Below, in pieces: positions 1 through 7,982 of a stretch of DNA of 24,162 nucleotides. Under the pieces are notes generated by a model. It ran no database searches and had not been told where the DNA came from. It worked only from the letters and a program-made list of their open reading frames with translations. Source of the DNA: JBBCJT01 sp037190665 (lineage in GTDB: Bacteria; Pseudomonadota; Alphaproteobacteria; Acetobacterales; Acetobacteraceae). The stretch is from the NCBI GenBank assembly GCA_037190665.1, contig JBBCJT010000003.1:1-24162 (forward strand). Direction: 5' to 3'. The translations under genes were made by a program, and so were the position numbers. Numbering within the stretch: the stretch's first letter is position 1; each line of letters starts with the position of its first letter.

Positions 1-1107
1 GTCGCGCGGCCAGGTGTCGAGGATGTTGGTCAGCGCGCGCCCGTCATGGCTGTCCGCCTGCACGCCGGCCAGCGCCAGGATGCGCGCCACCTTCTCGCGC
101 AGGATCGGGATCGAGCGCGGGTTGCGGTTGTAGGCGGCGGCCGCGAACAGGCCGAGGAACAGGAAGCAGCGCTGCACCGCGCCATCCGCGCCGAGCAGCT
201 TGACGATCACCACGTCGCAATGCTGCGGGCGGTGCACCGTGCTGCGCATGTTGGCCTTGGCCACCACCACGCGCTGCGTGGCGTCGAGCAGGGCCGCGCG
301 AAGCTGCGCGGGGATGTTGCTCTCGTCGCGCATCACGTCGAAGACGAACAGGTCCGGATCGCGCAGGACGCCGAGATTCGAGTCGGTCTCGCGGACGATC
401 ACGCCGCTGTCGAAATGGAAGGCGCGGAAGCCGGTCAGCACGAAGTTCTCGCCGGCGAGCCAGCCGAGGAACTCGCGCTCCGCCGAGCCTTCCGGCAGCG
501 CCTCCGACGCCTCGCGCAGCCGCGCGGCCATGGCATCGAAATCGCCGACGGCGGCGCGCACATCGATCATGGCGCGCTTCAGCGCGGCGGTGGCCTCTGC
601 CAGCTTCGCCGAATCGGCCTCGGGTCCGAAGCCGATCTGCATCATCGATTCGGGCGCGCCGCCGGCCTCGATCGCCAGCAGCTTTCCAGCGCCGTCGCGG
701 CGCACGGGCAGTACCGGATGCACCAGCGTCTGCATCGGCAGGTCGAGCCGCGTCAGCGCGCCCACCGCGCTGTCCACGAGGAACGGCATGTCGTCGGTGA
801 CGATCTCCGCCACCGCGTAGGAGCTGCGCCAGCCGGCGGCGAGGCCGCGCGGATTGAACACGCGCACATTCGCCTGCCCGGGCGCGCGCTGCTGCGCATG
901 CTCCCACAGCGACAGCGCGGCGCCCGCGATATCCTCCGGCGTGCGCTCGGCGAGTTCCGTGGTCGTCAGCCCTTCGGCCCAGCGGCGCAGGAAGGCGGAG
1001 ACGGGCGCCGCGGACTGGGCGGGCACGCGGCGGGTCAGCGCGGCATCGGCCTGCGAAAGCAGTTCAGCGCGCGCAGTATCCTGCGCCTGCGTCATGTCAT
1101 TGGGCAT
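1..1107 (-). CDS. gdhZ: NAD-specific glutamate dehydrogenase (large type), N-terminal part, runs off the window
   Basis: This is the first 369 codons of a large NAD-dependent glutamate dehydrogenase, which converts glutamate to 2-oxoglutarate and ammonia in the cytoplasm. The frame is open to base 1, so the catalytic part lies outside the window; family members are about 1600 residues. The translated N-terminal region carries the family hallmark TDDMPFLVDS near residue 80, followed by EREFLGWLAGENFVLTGFR, typical of the bacterial GDH N-terminal domain. The start at 1107 (MPNDMTQAQ) was preferred over the in-frame ATG at 1095 because GGAGG lies 9 bases upstream of it. It is divergent from the OmpA-like gene, with 102 bases between them. 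Family assignment is secure; the symbol follows Caulobacter usage. Confidence 0.93.
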   Translation of the reverse strand, partial: MPNDMTQAQDTARAELLSQADAALTRRVPAQSAAPVSAFLRRWAEGLTTTELAERTPEDIAGAALSLWEHAQQRAPGQANVRVFNPRGLAAGWRSSYAVAEIVTDDMPFLVDSAVGALTRLDLPMQTLVHPVLPVRRDGAGKLLAIEAGGAPESMMQIGFGPEADSAKLAEATAALKRAMIDVRAAVGDFDAMAARLREASEALPEGSAEREFLGWLAGENFVLTGFRAFHFDSGVIVRETDSNLGVLRDPDLFVFDVMRDESNIPAQLRAALLDATQRVVVAKANMRSTVHRPQHCDVVIVKLLGADGAVQRCFLFLGLFAAAAYNRNPRSIPILREKVARILALAGVQADSHDGRALTNILDTWPRD

Positions 1108-1209
1108 TGCACGCGTCCTCCGTGAGCGGACAATGGTCCGCCACGGCATGCCGCGCAACCACAGGTAAATGAAAGCGTTCCGGTCGCAGACAAATCGAGG
1201 AGTCCGACC

Positions 1210-1659
1210 ATGTCGCGCCTGCGTTCAGTCCTGTTTGCCGCCGCGATCGCCGCCATGCCGCTGGCCGGCGCACACGCCCAGGCCATCGCCTGCAGCGACG
1301 CCGCCACCGATCGCGTGCAGGTCCCGTTCGCCACCGGATCCAGCCGGCTGGGCCCGGAAACCCGCGACACCATCCAGCGCGCCGCCGACCGCGCGCGTGC
1401 GCAGAACCTGCAGGTCTGCGTCTTCGGCAAGGCCTCCAAGCTCGGCAACGCGGATGCGAATGCCCGGCTTGCCCAGGCACGCGCCAAGGCGGTGGCGGAC
1501 GCGCTGGTCGCGCGCGGCCTGCCGCGCAACTTCGTCCAGATCGGCAGCCAGGGCGAAGGCTACGGCGACCGGGTCATGGGGTCGTCCACCAACAACGCGC
1601 AGAGCGACCGCTCCGCCGAGATCGCCTTCCTGACCCAGACCAGCCAGGGCGCCCGCTGA
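1210..1659 (+). CDS. OmpA-like domain periplasmic protein
   Basis: A 149-residue exported protein. Residues 1-24 form a signal peptide ending in AHAQA. The rest is a single compact OmpA/MotB-type peptidoglycan-associating domain. VQVPFATGSSRLGPE (37-50) matches the first strand and helix, ANARLAQARAKAVADAL (83-99) is the characteristic helix with the conserved R-A, and DRSAEI (133-138) replaces the usual NRRVEI strand end. Two cysteines (28 and 70) could form a disulfide. GAGGAG sits 7 bases before the ATG. There is no beta-barrel and no lipobox, so it is a small periplasmic domain protein rather than a porin or Pal lipoprotein. It probably binds cell wall. The partner is unknown. Confidence 0.85.
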   Translation: MSRLRSVLFAAAIAAMPLAGAHAQAIACSDAATDRVQVPFATGSSRLGPETRDTIQRAADRARAQNLQVCVFGKASKLGNADANARLAQARAKAVADALVARGLPRNFVQIGSQGEGYGDRVMGSSTNNAQSDRSAEIAFLTQTSQGAR

Positions 1660-1745
1660 CCCACCGCCCGCTGACCCACCGGGTGTGACCGGAACCACGC
1701 CATGCACGATTAACGCGCGGTTTCGCAGTTTTTGCGACTTTCGAC

Positions 1746-1779
1746 CACACCGGCGGGAGGCTATCCTCGCGCCGGTGTG
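1746..1779 (+). promoter_or_regulatory. Long hairpin in the 5' leader of the repeat-domain operon
   Basis: A perfect 10-base outer arm, CACACCGGCG at 1746-1755, pairs with CGCCGGTGTG at 1770-1779. An inner GAGG/CCTC stem closes a CTAT loop after a single G-G mismatch. It lies just before the AAGGAG ribosome binding site of the gene at 1797, with no T-tract after it. It could end the OmpA-like transcript, stabilise the operon mRNA or be an operator; the sequence does not decide. Confidence 0.45.
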
Positions 1780-1796
1780 AACGAAGGAGATCGCGG

Positions 1797-2405
1797 ATGC
1801 TGCGGCGTGCATTGTGGGTTCTGTCGCTGGCGATGGCTGTGCTGGCAGGCCAGGCTGTTGCGCAGCAACCGAACCCGTCCTTCAACCTGGTCAACCGAAC
1901 CGGCCGCGTGGTCGAGCGCGCCTACACCTCGCCCTCCGGCGTGAACACCTGGGGGCCGGACCGGCTGGGGCAGAACGTCCTGCCTTCGGGGCGCTCGCTG
2001 GCCATCCGCCTGCCGGCGGACGGCAACTGCCTCTATGACGTGCGGGTGGAATATCAGGGCGGCGGCAGCGACGAGAAGCGCCGCATCAACACCTGCAACA
2101 CCGTCGACGTGATCTTCGGCGGCGGGGCCGCCCCGCAGCAGCGGGCGACGAACGATCCGTCCTTCCGCCTCGTCAACCGCTCCGGGCGGCAGATCAACGA
2201 GGTCTACGCGACCTCGGTGGGCGTGAACACCTGGGGCACCGACCGCATGGGCAGCGAGGTGATCCCCCCCGGCGCGACCCACATCGTGCGCATCGCCCCG
2301 GACGGCAACTGCGTCTTCGACGTGCGCGTGGTCTATGCCGACGGGTCCGCGGCTGAGAAGCGGCGCATCAATCTCTGCACCATCGTCGATCTGTCATTCC
2401 CATGA
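1797..2405 (+). CDS. Exported protein with two copies of a Cys-pair repeat domain
   Basis: A 202-residue exported protein with a signal peptide (1-23, ending AVAQ) and two tandem copies of one domain, at about 28-107 and 122-202. Each copy reads SF-LVNR-SG-R near its start, then GVNTWG-DR-G, a P-G turn, DGNC--DVRV-Y, and EKRRIN-C near the end. The two cysteines of each copy are exactly 22 apart (78/100 and 172/194), suggesting a disulfide in each domain after export. AAGGAG lies 7 bases before the ATG. The stop overlaps the next start (ATGA at 2402), so translation of the two genes is coupled. I recognise this as an unnamed proteobacterial periplasmic domain, not a known enzyme. No catalytic motif is visible. 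It may be a beta-sandwich binding module; that is inference. Confidence 0.85.
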   Translation: MLRRALWVLSLAMAVLAGQAVAQQPNPSFNLVNRTGRVVERAYTSPSGVNTWGPDRLGQNVLPSGRSLAIRLPADGNCLYDVRVEYQGGGSDEKRRINTCNTVDVIFGGGAAPQQRATNDPSFRLVNRSGRQINEVYATSVGVNTWGTDRMGSEVIPPGATHIVRIAPDGNCVFDVRVVYADGSAAEKRRINLCTIVDLSFP

Positions 2406-3625
2406 AACACATCCTCGCCGCGCTGCTGATCGTCTTTACTGCCCTGCCGGCCGCCGCGCAGCCGGCCCGGCCGCCGGCGCGTCAGGCGCCGGAACGCGAG
2501 CTGACGATCCAGAACGAGAGCGGGCGGACCATCGTGGAGCTGTATGCTTCCTCCACGAACGACAGCAACTGGGGGCCGGACCGGCTGGGCAACAACACGC
2601 TGCCCGCCGGCCGCAGCCACCGCGTGCGCTTCGGCCGCACCGCCGACTGCACCTTCGACGTGCGCGTCGTCTATGAGGACGGGGGCGAGGAGGAGGCGCG
2701 CAACCACGACGCGTGCCGCCAGCGCCAGCTCGCCTTCGACGGATCGCAGGCCACCGGCGGCCGGCAGGCGGGCGAGGAGCACAGCTTCACGCTGTCGAAC
2801 CAGCACAGCCGCACGGTCTTCCAGGTCTTCGTGGGTGCCGCGGGCAGCGACGAGTGGGGCGAGGACCTGCTCGGCGCCGACACGCTGACGGCGGGCGGCA
2901 CGGCGCAGATCACCTTCCGCGGCGCGTGCGAGGTGAAGCTGCGCATCGTGTTCGACAACGACGCGGCCGAGGAGCGGCCGGGCATCGATGTCTGCGAGCG
3001 GCAGACCGTGACGGTCGGGCCGGGTTGGACGACGGTCGAGGACCTCGCCTCCTTCGGCGGTGGCAGCGGCAGCGGCGTGGCCCCCGGCGGCGCGGCGGCG
3101 GCATCCGGCGGCTTCACGCTGGTCAACCGCTCCGGCAAGGGCATCCTGATCCTGTACGTGTTCCCCGACGGTGCCAGCGACAACGGCCCGGACCGGCTGG
3201 GCTCCGACATCGTCTCCGACGGCAGCCGGTTCCAGGTGCGGCTCAACCGGGGCGACCACTGCCGCTACACCGTCCGCGTCGTCTATGAGGGCGCCGATCC
3301 GGATGAGGAACGCAGCGGCATCGACCTCTGCAGCGTCACCGAGCTGGTGATCGCGCAGGGCTGGACCGATGCGCCGCTCACCGGCATGGGCCGCATCCGC
3401 AACAGCGGATCGCTGCCGATCGTCGAGCTTTACGCCGACCCGCCGGGCAGCCCGCGCGGCGCGGACCGCCTGGGCTCGGCGACGATCGCCGTGGGGGAAA
3501 GCATGGATCTGTCCCCGCCGGTGGACGGGCAGTGCCGCTATCAGGTGACGGGCGTTTTCCGCGACGGGCGGGAAGCGGGCATCGAGGCTGATCTGTGCGC
3601 CGGACAGGAGGTCGTGCTGCAATGA
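2402..3625 (+). CDS. Exported protein with four copies of the same Cys-pair repeat domain
   Basis: A 407-residue exported protein with signal peptide 1-20 (ALPAAAQ). It has four copies of the domain found in the preceding gene, at about 33-112, 127-208, 237-320 and 329-407. Each has a DRLG or DLLG turn and a cysteine pair spaced 21-23 residues apart (83/105, 176/198, 287/310, 378/399). Copies 1 and 3 are closest to the consensus; copies 2 and 4 are the most diverged. A Gly/Ser/Ala-rich linker (219-236) separates copies 2 and 3. Both ends overlap neighbours by ATGA (2402 and 3622), so this is the middle gene of a coupled operon. The copy-number difference from the first gene indicates growth by domain duplication. 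Function is unknown. Confidence 0.86.
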   Translation: MKHILAALLIVFTALPAAAQPARPPARQAPERELTIQNESGRTIVELYASSTNDSNWGPDRLGNNTLPAGRSHRVRFGRTADCTFDVRVVYEDGGEEEARNHDACRQRQLAFDGSQATGGRQAGEEHSFTLSNQHSRTVFQVFVGAAGSDEWGEDLLGADTLTAGGTAQITFRGACEVKLRIVFDNDAAEERPGIDVCERQTVTVGPGWTTVEDLASFGGGSGSGVAPGGAAAASGGFTLVNRSGKGILILYVFPDGASDNGPDRLGSDIVSDGSRFQVRLNRGDHCRYTVRVVYEGADPDEERSGIDLCSVTELVIAQGWTDAPLTGMGRIRNSGSLPIVELYADPPGSPRGADRLGSATIAVGESMDLSPPVDGQCRYQVTGVFRDGREAGIEADLCAGQEVVLQ

Positions 3626-4449
3626 GACTCGTCGCATTCGCGTTGCTGGCCGCATTGCCGGCCTTCGCGCAGGACATCCCCGAAAGCGCGCGCGGCACGT
3701 TCGCCGCGCCCGACTGCCGGACCGCCACCACGGCGGTCCACATCACCGCGCGCAGCATCGTGCGCATGTCGATGGAAGGGGAGCAGCGCCTGTTCCGCGC
3801 CGCCCAGCTCCGCAGCGCCGGGGACTGGACGCTCGCGGTGGATGGCGGTGACAACGCGCACCGCGTCCTGTTGCGCGGCTCGGGCGAGGCGATCGAGATC
3901 GCCGTGCCCGACCCCAAGACCCGCGACGACCGGCTTCCGGGCAACGTGACGCCGGAACGGCTGCAGCGTTGCACCGAGGCGCCGGTGCTGGTGTCCCTGC
4001 ATGCCGAGGGCTTCGCCTTCCTGCATGCGCTGGAGACGATGGAGCCGGCCTGCGAGAGCGGCGAGGCCATGGCCTGCCTGCGCGGCTTCTTCAACTACGC
4101 CGACATCACCGGCGACGGGAAGCTGAGCCCGGCGGAGATCGCGCGCGCCCTGCGTGGCGCCACCTGGGCCGTGCAGATGGCCGAGGGCGCCGATGGCGGC
4201 ACGCTGGCGGCGGGATATGCGGGATCGGCCCTGATCGGCATCGCGGTCGCGCAGATCCTGGTGCAGGCCTACGACTACGACCTGTCCGGCTCGCTTTCGC
4301 TGGAGGAGTTGACGCGCGACCGCATGCCGGTGGCGCTGATGCCGCCGACCCGCGCGGTCAGCGCGGCACCGCTGCCGCTGGATGCGCTCGCGAACCAGCT
4401 CGGCGGGCTCAAGGAAGCGCTGGAACGCCTGCCCGCGCTGATGCGCTAG
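3622..4449 (+). CDS. Exported protein with two EF-hand calcium-binding loops
   Basis: A 275-residue protein. The start at 3622 was chosen because it overlaps the previous stop (ATGA) and opens directly on a signal peptide, MRLVAFALLAALPAFAQ; an upstream in-frame ATG would bury it. Residues 20-150 match nothing I recognise. The C-terminal half carries two canonical EF-hand loops. The first, DITGDGKLSPAE, is at 161-172 with ligands D161, T163, D165, S169 and E172. The second, DYDLSGSLSLEE, is at 218-229 with D218, D220, S222 and E229. Both have the central Gly. A hydrophobic Ala/Gly-rich stretch between them (about 195-213) could be a membrane or packing helix. As third gene of the operon, it suggests a calcium-linked periplasmic assembly with the two repeat proteins. 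Confidence 0.85.
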   Translation: MRLVAFALLAALPAFAQDIPESARGTFAAPDCRTATTAVHITARSIVRMSMEGEQRLFRAAQLRSAGDWTLAVDGGDNAHRVLLRGSGEAIEIAVPDPKTRDDRLPGNVTPERLQRCTEAPVLVSLHAEGFAFLHALETMEPACESGEAMACLRGFFNYADITGDGKLSPAEIARALRGATWAVQMAEGADGGTLAAGYAGSALIGIAVAQILVQAYDYDLSGSLSLEELTRDRMPVALMPPTRAVSAAPLPLDALANQLGGLKEALERLPALMR

Positions 4450-4454
4450 GCAAC

Positions 4455-4486
4455 CCGGCCACCGGGCCGTCGCGCCCGGTGGCCGG
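4455..4486 (+). terminator. Strong hairpin after the repeat-domain operon
   Basis: A perfect 13-base stem (CCGGCCACCGGGC with GCCCGGTGGCCGG) and a 6-base loop start 6 bases after the stop of the EF-hand gene. No T-run follows, so it may act as a 3' stabiliser or a T-less terminator. Confidence 0.55.
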
Positions 4487-4588
4487 CTGCTGCCGCTGAG
4501 GGCGGCCCACCGCGGCTCCGCCCCGCCTTCCGGCGGACCACCGCGGCAGGCGCCGCGGAGCGCCTTTCCTCTCCATCCCGATCATGCG

Positions 4589-4610
4589 CGGCCGGCAATG
4601 CTGCCGGCCG
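4589..4610. other. Perfect palindrome upstream of the thiolase gene
   Basis: CGGCCGGCA and TGCCGGCCG are a perfect 9-base inverted repeat around a 4-base spacer. It lies about 120 bases before the thiolase start, in an otherwise gene-free stretch (4450-4728). It could be an operator or an RNA hairpin. There is no second copy in the window to support either. Confidence 0.3.
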
Positions 4611-4728
4611 AAACTGGTGTGCGAACGGAACGAGTCGGGATTGCCGTTTGACCGTAGACCGTCTCTAAGGACCGTGGTGCCCACCCCCGGGCATCCCATC
4701 GCAAGATCAGGTCACCGGAGAACGCAGA

Positions 4729-5901
4729 ATGACCGATATCGTGATCGTCTCCGCCGCCCGCACGCCGGTCGGCAGCTTCAGCGGCGCCTTTGGCACCACG
4801 CCTGCGCACGCGCTGGGCGCAATCGCCGTGAAGGCCGCGCTCGAACGCGCGGGCGTGGGTGCGGATGACGTGGACGAGGTGATCCTCGGCCAGGTCCTCA
4901 CCGCCGCGCAGGGGCAGAACCCCGCCCGCCAGGCCGCGCGCATCGCCGGCATCCCCGATTCCAGGACCGCATTCGGCATCAACCAGGTCTGCGGCTCCGG
5001 CCTGCGCGCCGTGGCGCTCGCCGCCCAGCAGGTCGCGAGCGGACAGAGCGCCATCGTCGTCGCCGGCGGGCAGGAGAGCATGTCGCTGTCCGCGCACGCG
5101 ACCTACCTGCGCGCGGGCACCAAGATGGGCGACACCGGCCTGATCGACACGATGATCAAGGACGGTCTGTGGGACGCCTTCCATGGCTACCACATGGGCC
5201 AGACGGCCGAGAACGTCGCCCAGAAGTGGCAGATCACGCGCGAGGAGCAGGACAAGTTCGCGCTCGCCTCGCAGCACAAGGCCTCCGCCGCGCAGAAGGC
5301 CGGCAAGTTCCGCGACGAGATCGCGCCTGTCACGGTGAAGTCCCGCAAGGGCGATGTCGTGGTGGCCGATGACGAGTACATCCGTCACGACGCCAACATC
5401 GAGACGATGGCCAAGCTGCGCCCTGCCTTCAGCAAGGACGGCACGGTGACCGCCGCCAACGCGTCCGGCATCAACGACGGCGCGGCCGCGCTGGTGGTGA
5501 TGTCGGCCGACGAGGCGAAGAAGCGCGGCCTCACGCCGCTCGCCCGCATCGCCTCCTTCGCCACCGCCGGCGTGGACCCGGCGGTGATGGGCTCGGGCCC
5601 GATCCCGTCGAGCCGCAAGGCGCTGGAGCGCGCGGGCTGGAAGGCCGACGACCTCGACCTGATCGAGGCCAACGAAGCCTTCGCCGCGCAGGCGCTCGCG
5701 GTGAACAAGGACATGGGCTGGGACACCGACAAGGTGAACGTCAATGGCGGCGCGATCGCCATCGGCCATCCGATCGGCGCGTCCGGCGCGCGCGTGCTGA
5801 CCACGCTGCTGCACGAAATGGTCCGCCGCGACGCGAAGAAGGGCCTTGCGACGCTGTGCATCGGCGGTGGGATGGGTGTCGCGATGTGCCTCGCGCGCTG
5901 A
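4729..5901 (+). CDS. phaA: Acetyl-CoA C-acetyltransferase (biosynthetic-type thiolase)
   Basis: A 390-residue cytoplasmic thiolase that reversibly condenses two acetyl-CoA to acetoacetyl-CoA, feeding polyhydroxybutyrate or ketone-body metabolism. The catalytic set is complete: nucleophile C88 in NQVCGSG, H347 in GHPIGASGAR, and C377 in LCIGGGMG. These are one residue off the Zoogloea thiolase numbering (89/348/378), so length and register are normal. GGAGA lies 7 bases upstream of the ATG. No phaB or phaC is adjacent. A clear terminator follows, so it appears to be a single-gene unit. It could equally be called atoB; sequence alone does not separate the biosynthetic role from the acetoacetate-degrading one. 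A PhaJ-like hydratase lies 2.4 kb away but is separately transcribed. Confidence 0.95.
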   Translation: MTDIVIVSAARTPVGSFSGAFGTTPAHALGAIAVKAALERAGVGADDVDEVILGQVLTAAQGQNPARQAARIAGIPDSRTAFGINQVCGSGLRAVALAAQQVASGQSAIVVAGGQESMSLSAHATYLRAGTKMGDTGLIDTMIKDGLWDAFHGYHMGQTAENVAQKWQITREEQDKFALASQHKASAAQKAGKFRDEIAPVTVKSRKGDVVVADDEYIRHDANIETMAKLRPAFSKDGTVTAANASGINDGAAALVVMSADEAKKRGLTPLARIASFATAGVDPAVMGSGPIPSSRKALERAGWKADDLDLIEANEAFAAQALAVNKDMGWDTDKVNVNGGAIAIGHPIGASGARVLTTLLHEMVRRDAKKGLATLCIGGGMGVAMCLAR

Positions 5902-5936
5902 TCGACCGAACACGTAGGTCGGCCTGAAGGAAGCGG

Positions 5937-5977
5937 CGGCAGCGTCGGGGCACCCCGGCGCTGCCGTTTGCTTTTGT
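5937..5977 (+). terminator. Rho-independent terminator after the thiolase gene
   Basis: A 14-pair stem with one G-U pair (5937-5950 with 5953-5966) is followed by GTTTGCTTTTG. It starts 36 bases after the thiolase stop. Confidence 0.8.
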
Positions 5978-6154
5978 GGGCAAGCAAGGTGTTTCCGACG
6001 GCCTTCGCGCTGCTGGCGTCCGAATGGAAAGCTGTGTCCGCTTGGCGCCCCAATCAGCCACTGACGTCAGACTTGCCACGACCCAAGTGCGGACATGGCC
6101 AGCACACCAACCATCACGTCGCCGGAGCGTGGGCTACGAGCAAGGTGAGGCCGC

Positions 6155-6470
6155 GCGGGACAACCGCCCGTTGGCGAGTTTGAAAAACGGGTCGTGCCCC
6201 AGACTGTCGACGTCGTTGCCGTCCTCGTAGCCGGCGGCGATCGTCAGCGGGTCGGAGCGCAGGGGTCTTGCCGGATGCGTTCGGATGCGCGCGGATCATC
6301 GCTGCGCGCAGCGAGACGTGCGGCATGCCGAGACGTGCCTCGACCTCACACAGCGCCAACAGCCCGTTCGTCGGATGACAGGAATCCGACGTCGAAACCG
6401 GCGATACGCGCCAGCCTCTGGCGATCTTTCCGGGGCTCGATCGTGAGGCTGAAGCTGCTCGCCAAGATGC
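6155..6470 (-). pseudogene. Frameshifted N-terminal remnant of an IS1380-type transposase
   Basis: Reading the minus strand, three frames carry consecutive pieces of a transposase N-terminus. The first is RLARIAGFDVGFLSSD (ending near 6373), then GLLALCEVEARLGM in a second frame, then IAAGYEDGNDVDSLGHDP followed by FFKLANGRL in the third (to about 6161). The GYEDGND-D-L--DP-FK-A motif is typical of IS1380-family transposases. There are at least two frameshifts and an in-frame stop, and nothing corresponding to the catalytic C-terminal part follows, since sequence toward 5980 shows no further match. No terminal inverted repeats were identified. It abuts the 3' end of the HEXXH gene, supporting an accessory patch. 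The region between 5978 and 6154 holds no gene that I can see. Confidence 0.7.
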
Positions 6471-6474
6471 GGGA

Positions 6475-7455
6475 TCACACTCCGTCGTGGGTCGTCCGAA
6501 GCCACGCCCTTCGCGCATAATTTTCATCATGCTGGATCGCCGACATCAGATTCACGTAAGGATTGATCATCCTGGACGAGTCCCTGTATTCCGGAACGAC
6601 TTTATCAAAATCCTCTATTCGCTTCACTGTGCCGCGTTTTTTCGACAGATAATGCGCCAGGACATAAGCTTGCTGATAGATGTTGATTAAATCAAAGGGC
6701 GGGTCGGAGTTAACGAAGCGCTCGACGCGTTCATTGTCGACAGAGCGCGCCCACAACGCAGCGACGGTAAATGCGATGAGTTCGGACTCCCAATACCACA
6801 AATCATAACTTTTATAATCAACGACCGCATGAGTGACCTCATGCACTATAGTTCTACGGGCCTGGAAAGATTCGGTGTATGGTCGTCTGATCTCCAGTCT
6901 ATTTCGACGCCATATGTATCTGGCGTTCTCGCTTCGTTTCATGTTCGGTTCGTGAAAGCAGTATATCCGGCCAATCCGCATGGCTTCGATGACCTTGCGC
7001 AGCGTCTCGGGACCAACGCTGTAGTTCCTCAACGCGACCGTCGGGTAGTGCGGGACAGCCTTTTCCAGTTGCTGGACGACCCTGCCGTGGAACGGCATCC
7101 GAAAATCCCGCTTGTATCCGAGTGGAGGGATATAGACGAAGCCCGGGTCGTCGTAGTTGGTGAACATGAAAAACTTGCGGTCCGGGGGGCCCGCTGCCCA
7201 GCAACCGATATAGTGGCGCAGATACCAATTGATCTCGCGCGGATCAGTCGTGCGGAAATTATAGAATACCAGATCCAGGGGATCGACCATCAGATGGTGA
7301 TGGGCAATCGTCTGCCAGTCTTCCCCCAGCCTCACCCGATGCTTCGCCCGGTAAGCGGGAGGGGGCCACTGTTTCAGGTCGAGCGGAGGCGATCCCGGAA
7401 AGAGAGGTGTGAAGCCGGGCTCCAGTGTCGGCAGCTTCGTGGGCTTTGTCGCCAT
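6475..7455 (-). CDS. Putative LysM-like/HEXXH zinc metallopeptidase, likely acquired
   Basis: A 326-residue protein. Residues 36-66 (HRVRLGEDW-TIA----DP-DL--YN) resemble a LysM-type peptidoglycan-binding motif. The following NWYLRHYIGC is a sequence I associate with LysM-metallopeptidase proteins. Residues 202-210 contain the zinc motif HEVTH (H205, E206, H209). YWESELIAF follows, where E223 or E225 could be the third ligand, as in gluzincin-like enzymes. There is no signal peptide. GGAG sits 7 bases before the start. Codon use is visibly less GC-rich than the neighbours, with many A/T third positions, which suggests horizontal transfer. It has no operon partner and sits beside a transposase relic. 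Such domain pairs occur in secreted effectors, but no delivery gene or immunity protein is visible here, so that role is only a possibility. Confidence 0.75.
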   Translation of the reverse strand: MATKPTKLPTLEPGFTPLFPGSPPLDLKQWPPPAYRAKHRVRLGEDWQTIAHHHLMVDPLDLVFYNFRTTDPREINWYLRHYIGCWAAGPPDRKFFMFTNYDDPGFVYIPPLGYKRDFRMPFHGRVVQQLEKAVPHYPTVALRNYSVGPETLRKVIEAMRIGRIYCFHEPNMKRSENARYIWRRNRLEIRRPYTESFQARRTIVHEVTHAVVDYKSYDLWYWESELIAFTVAALWARSVDNERVERFVNSDPPFDLINIYQQAYVLAHYLSKKRGTVKRIEDFDKVVPEYRDSSRMINPYVNLMSAIQHDENYARRAWLRTTHDGV

Positions 7456-7982
7456 TGCGGATCTCCGCGTTCCGCCCGATCCAACGGATCCGGGCAGCTA
7501 CCGGGGATGCCCAACGCGACTTCCGCCCCGTCTGCAGAGCCGCGATAGGGCAGCCTGCGTGCAAGCCGACACTTCTGGAATAGTGAAGCCAGCCGGCTCT
7601 AGTATTGGCAGCGTAACGGCGAACCCACGGCGAGGCCAGCGAATTTGGCACGCCGGACCATGCGCAGGCCCTCAGCCTCGCTGCTTCGCAGTCAACGGTG
7701 AAGCCCAACGAAATACTCTTCCCGATGAACAGGAAGAGCGCTCGGCAGGAGCCGTATCTCCGGCCCGACGAGCTGCACCGGCAAGAAGTCGCTCGGCGCA
7801 TCCTCCCGGCGTTGCATCGCTTCGCCGTTGACGGTCATCAGGCGACGTTGAGGGCCAAGCAGGCTGTCGCCCGCTTGCTCTGCATCTCCGGCCGTCGATG
7901 CAGGATATCGAGCGGACAACGGCGCAATCCGCGCGGCGGAGAATCCGCGAACCCGCAGTGATTCAAACGACGACTGACGCGA
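7456..7982. other. Gene-free accessory stretch with possible decayed sequence
   Basis: No reading frame here has a convincing start, ribosome site or recognisable protein. On the minus strand, bases around 7577-7612 translate to LPILEPAGFT, similar at both protein and DNA level to LPTLEPGFT at residues 8-16 of the adjacent HEXXH protein. A fragment of a duplicated or related gene may therefore be present. Nothing else is recognised. Confidence 0.4.

Noticed and set aside
6035..6095. TGTCCGC and GCGGACA inverted repeats near the transposase relic, as insertion-sequence ends or a small mobile repeat
   Set aside because: Only 7 bases match, no target duplication was seen, and they do not bracket the transposase remnant.
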